The notes under the pieces: model-generated
What the model was told of the DNA's origin: nothing
The model's input: the letters and a program-made list of their open reading frames with translations, nothing else
Database searches by the model: none
Shown: positions 5,414 through 5,516 of the stretch, piece after piece
Layout: each line of letters opens with the position of its first letter
How positions within the stretch are numbered: the first letter of the stretch is position 1
Assembly: GCA_000431215.1 (NCBI GenBank)
Contig: HF985589.1
Span: 40,583 to 46,098 of the forward strand
Direction: 5' to 3'
DNA length: 5,516 bases
DNA from: Prevotella sp. CAG:1031
GTDB lineage: Bacteria; Bacteroidota; Bacteroidia; Bacteroidales; Muribaculaceae
Made by a program: the position numbers and the translations under genes

Positions 5414-5516
5414 CTATTCAGCCAAAGAACCGATATGCCGGAATGGCTCGCCTTTATCAGACGAGAGCAAGGATGGCATCAAGAGGGGATTGTCCGTTTT
5501 TCCATGCCGTGTCGGC
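5414..5516. other. Unassigned sequence at the right edge
   Basis: The plus frame from ATG 5435 (MPEWLAFIRREQGW...) stays open to the edge, as does another plus frame, and the minus strand carries what could be the last 19 codons of a gene ending at TGA 5457 (…SPLDAILALV). All are too short to assign, and I recognise none of them. Confidence 0.2.

Noticed and set aside
5383..5414. Partial repeat of the tRNA 3' end (GGTTCGA...CAAGG...AACT) acting as an attachment site
   Set aside because: Only GGTTCGA, CAAGG and AACT match, with different spacing between the blocks, and the sequence lies inside the short ORF. Real tRNA attachment repeats are normally continuous and near-exact, so chance is more likely.
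1..5516. CRISPR arrays, insertion sequences, riboswitches or a multi-gene defence system
   Set aside because: I saw no regularly spaced repeats, no transposase-like ORF, no terminal inverted repeats, no recognisable riboswitch core, and no defence-associated domain in any intact gene.

Overview
The window looks like a piece of ordinary chromosome from a member of the Bacteroidota, most likely Bacteroidales (a gut lineage such as Muribaculaceae or Bacteroides-like). Three things point there. Promoters fit the Bacteroidetes sigma pattern (TTTG, 19-20 bp, TAnnTTTG) upstream of the ROK gene and the tRNA, and good TAnnTTTG boxes precede two other genes. Start codons lack clear Shine-Dalgarno sequences and are preceded by A/T-rich sequence. 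The protein set (NhaA with a long cytoplasmic loop, a small DUF2582 winged-helix protein, a zinc-motif-free ROK kinase) also fits. Family and genus are inference.

Layout. Bases 1-1176 (minus strand) hold rsgA followed 12 bp later by the start of galE, whose 3' part runs off the left edge; they look like one transcription unit. Bases 1201-1259 hold a strong stem-loop that probably ends the next minus-strand gene, a 68-residue DUF2582 winged-helix protein (1306-1512). A 255-bp divergent intergenic region (1513-1767) with several inverted repeats separates it from nhaA (1768-3162, plus strand), an Na+/H+ antiporter. nhaA converges on a yqgE/algH-family gene (3159-3749, minus strand); their stop codons overlap in a shared TTAA. 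A 104-bp divergent region (3750-3853) carries a textbook promoter for a ROK-family sugar-kinase-like gene (3854-4954). A tRNA-Gln(CUG) with its own promoter follows (5054-5124), then a 14-bp terminator hairpin (5127-5162). The last ~350 bases hold no recognisable intact gene; a 31-codon ORF there is weakly reminiscent of the N-terminus of a Bacteroidetes tyrosine integrase and may be the remnant of an element that used the tRNA as its target.

The genes are mostly housekeeping: ribosome maturation (rsgA), sugar nucleotide supply (galE), ion/pH homeostasis (nhaA), hexose phosphorylation (ROK) and translation (tRNA-Gln). I see no multi-gene defence, secretion or biosynthetic system and no CRISPR. 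The points most worth checking are the apparently leaderless GTG start of rsgA, the altered active-site region of the ROK protein, the clustered dyads between the DUF2582 gene and nhaA, and the tail downstream of the tRNA.
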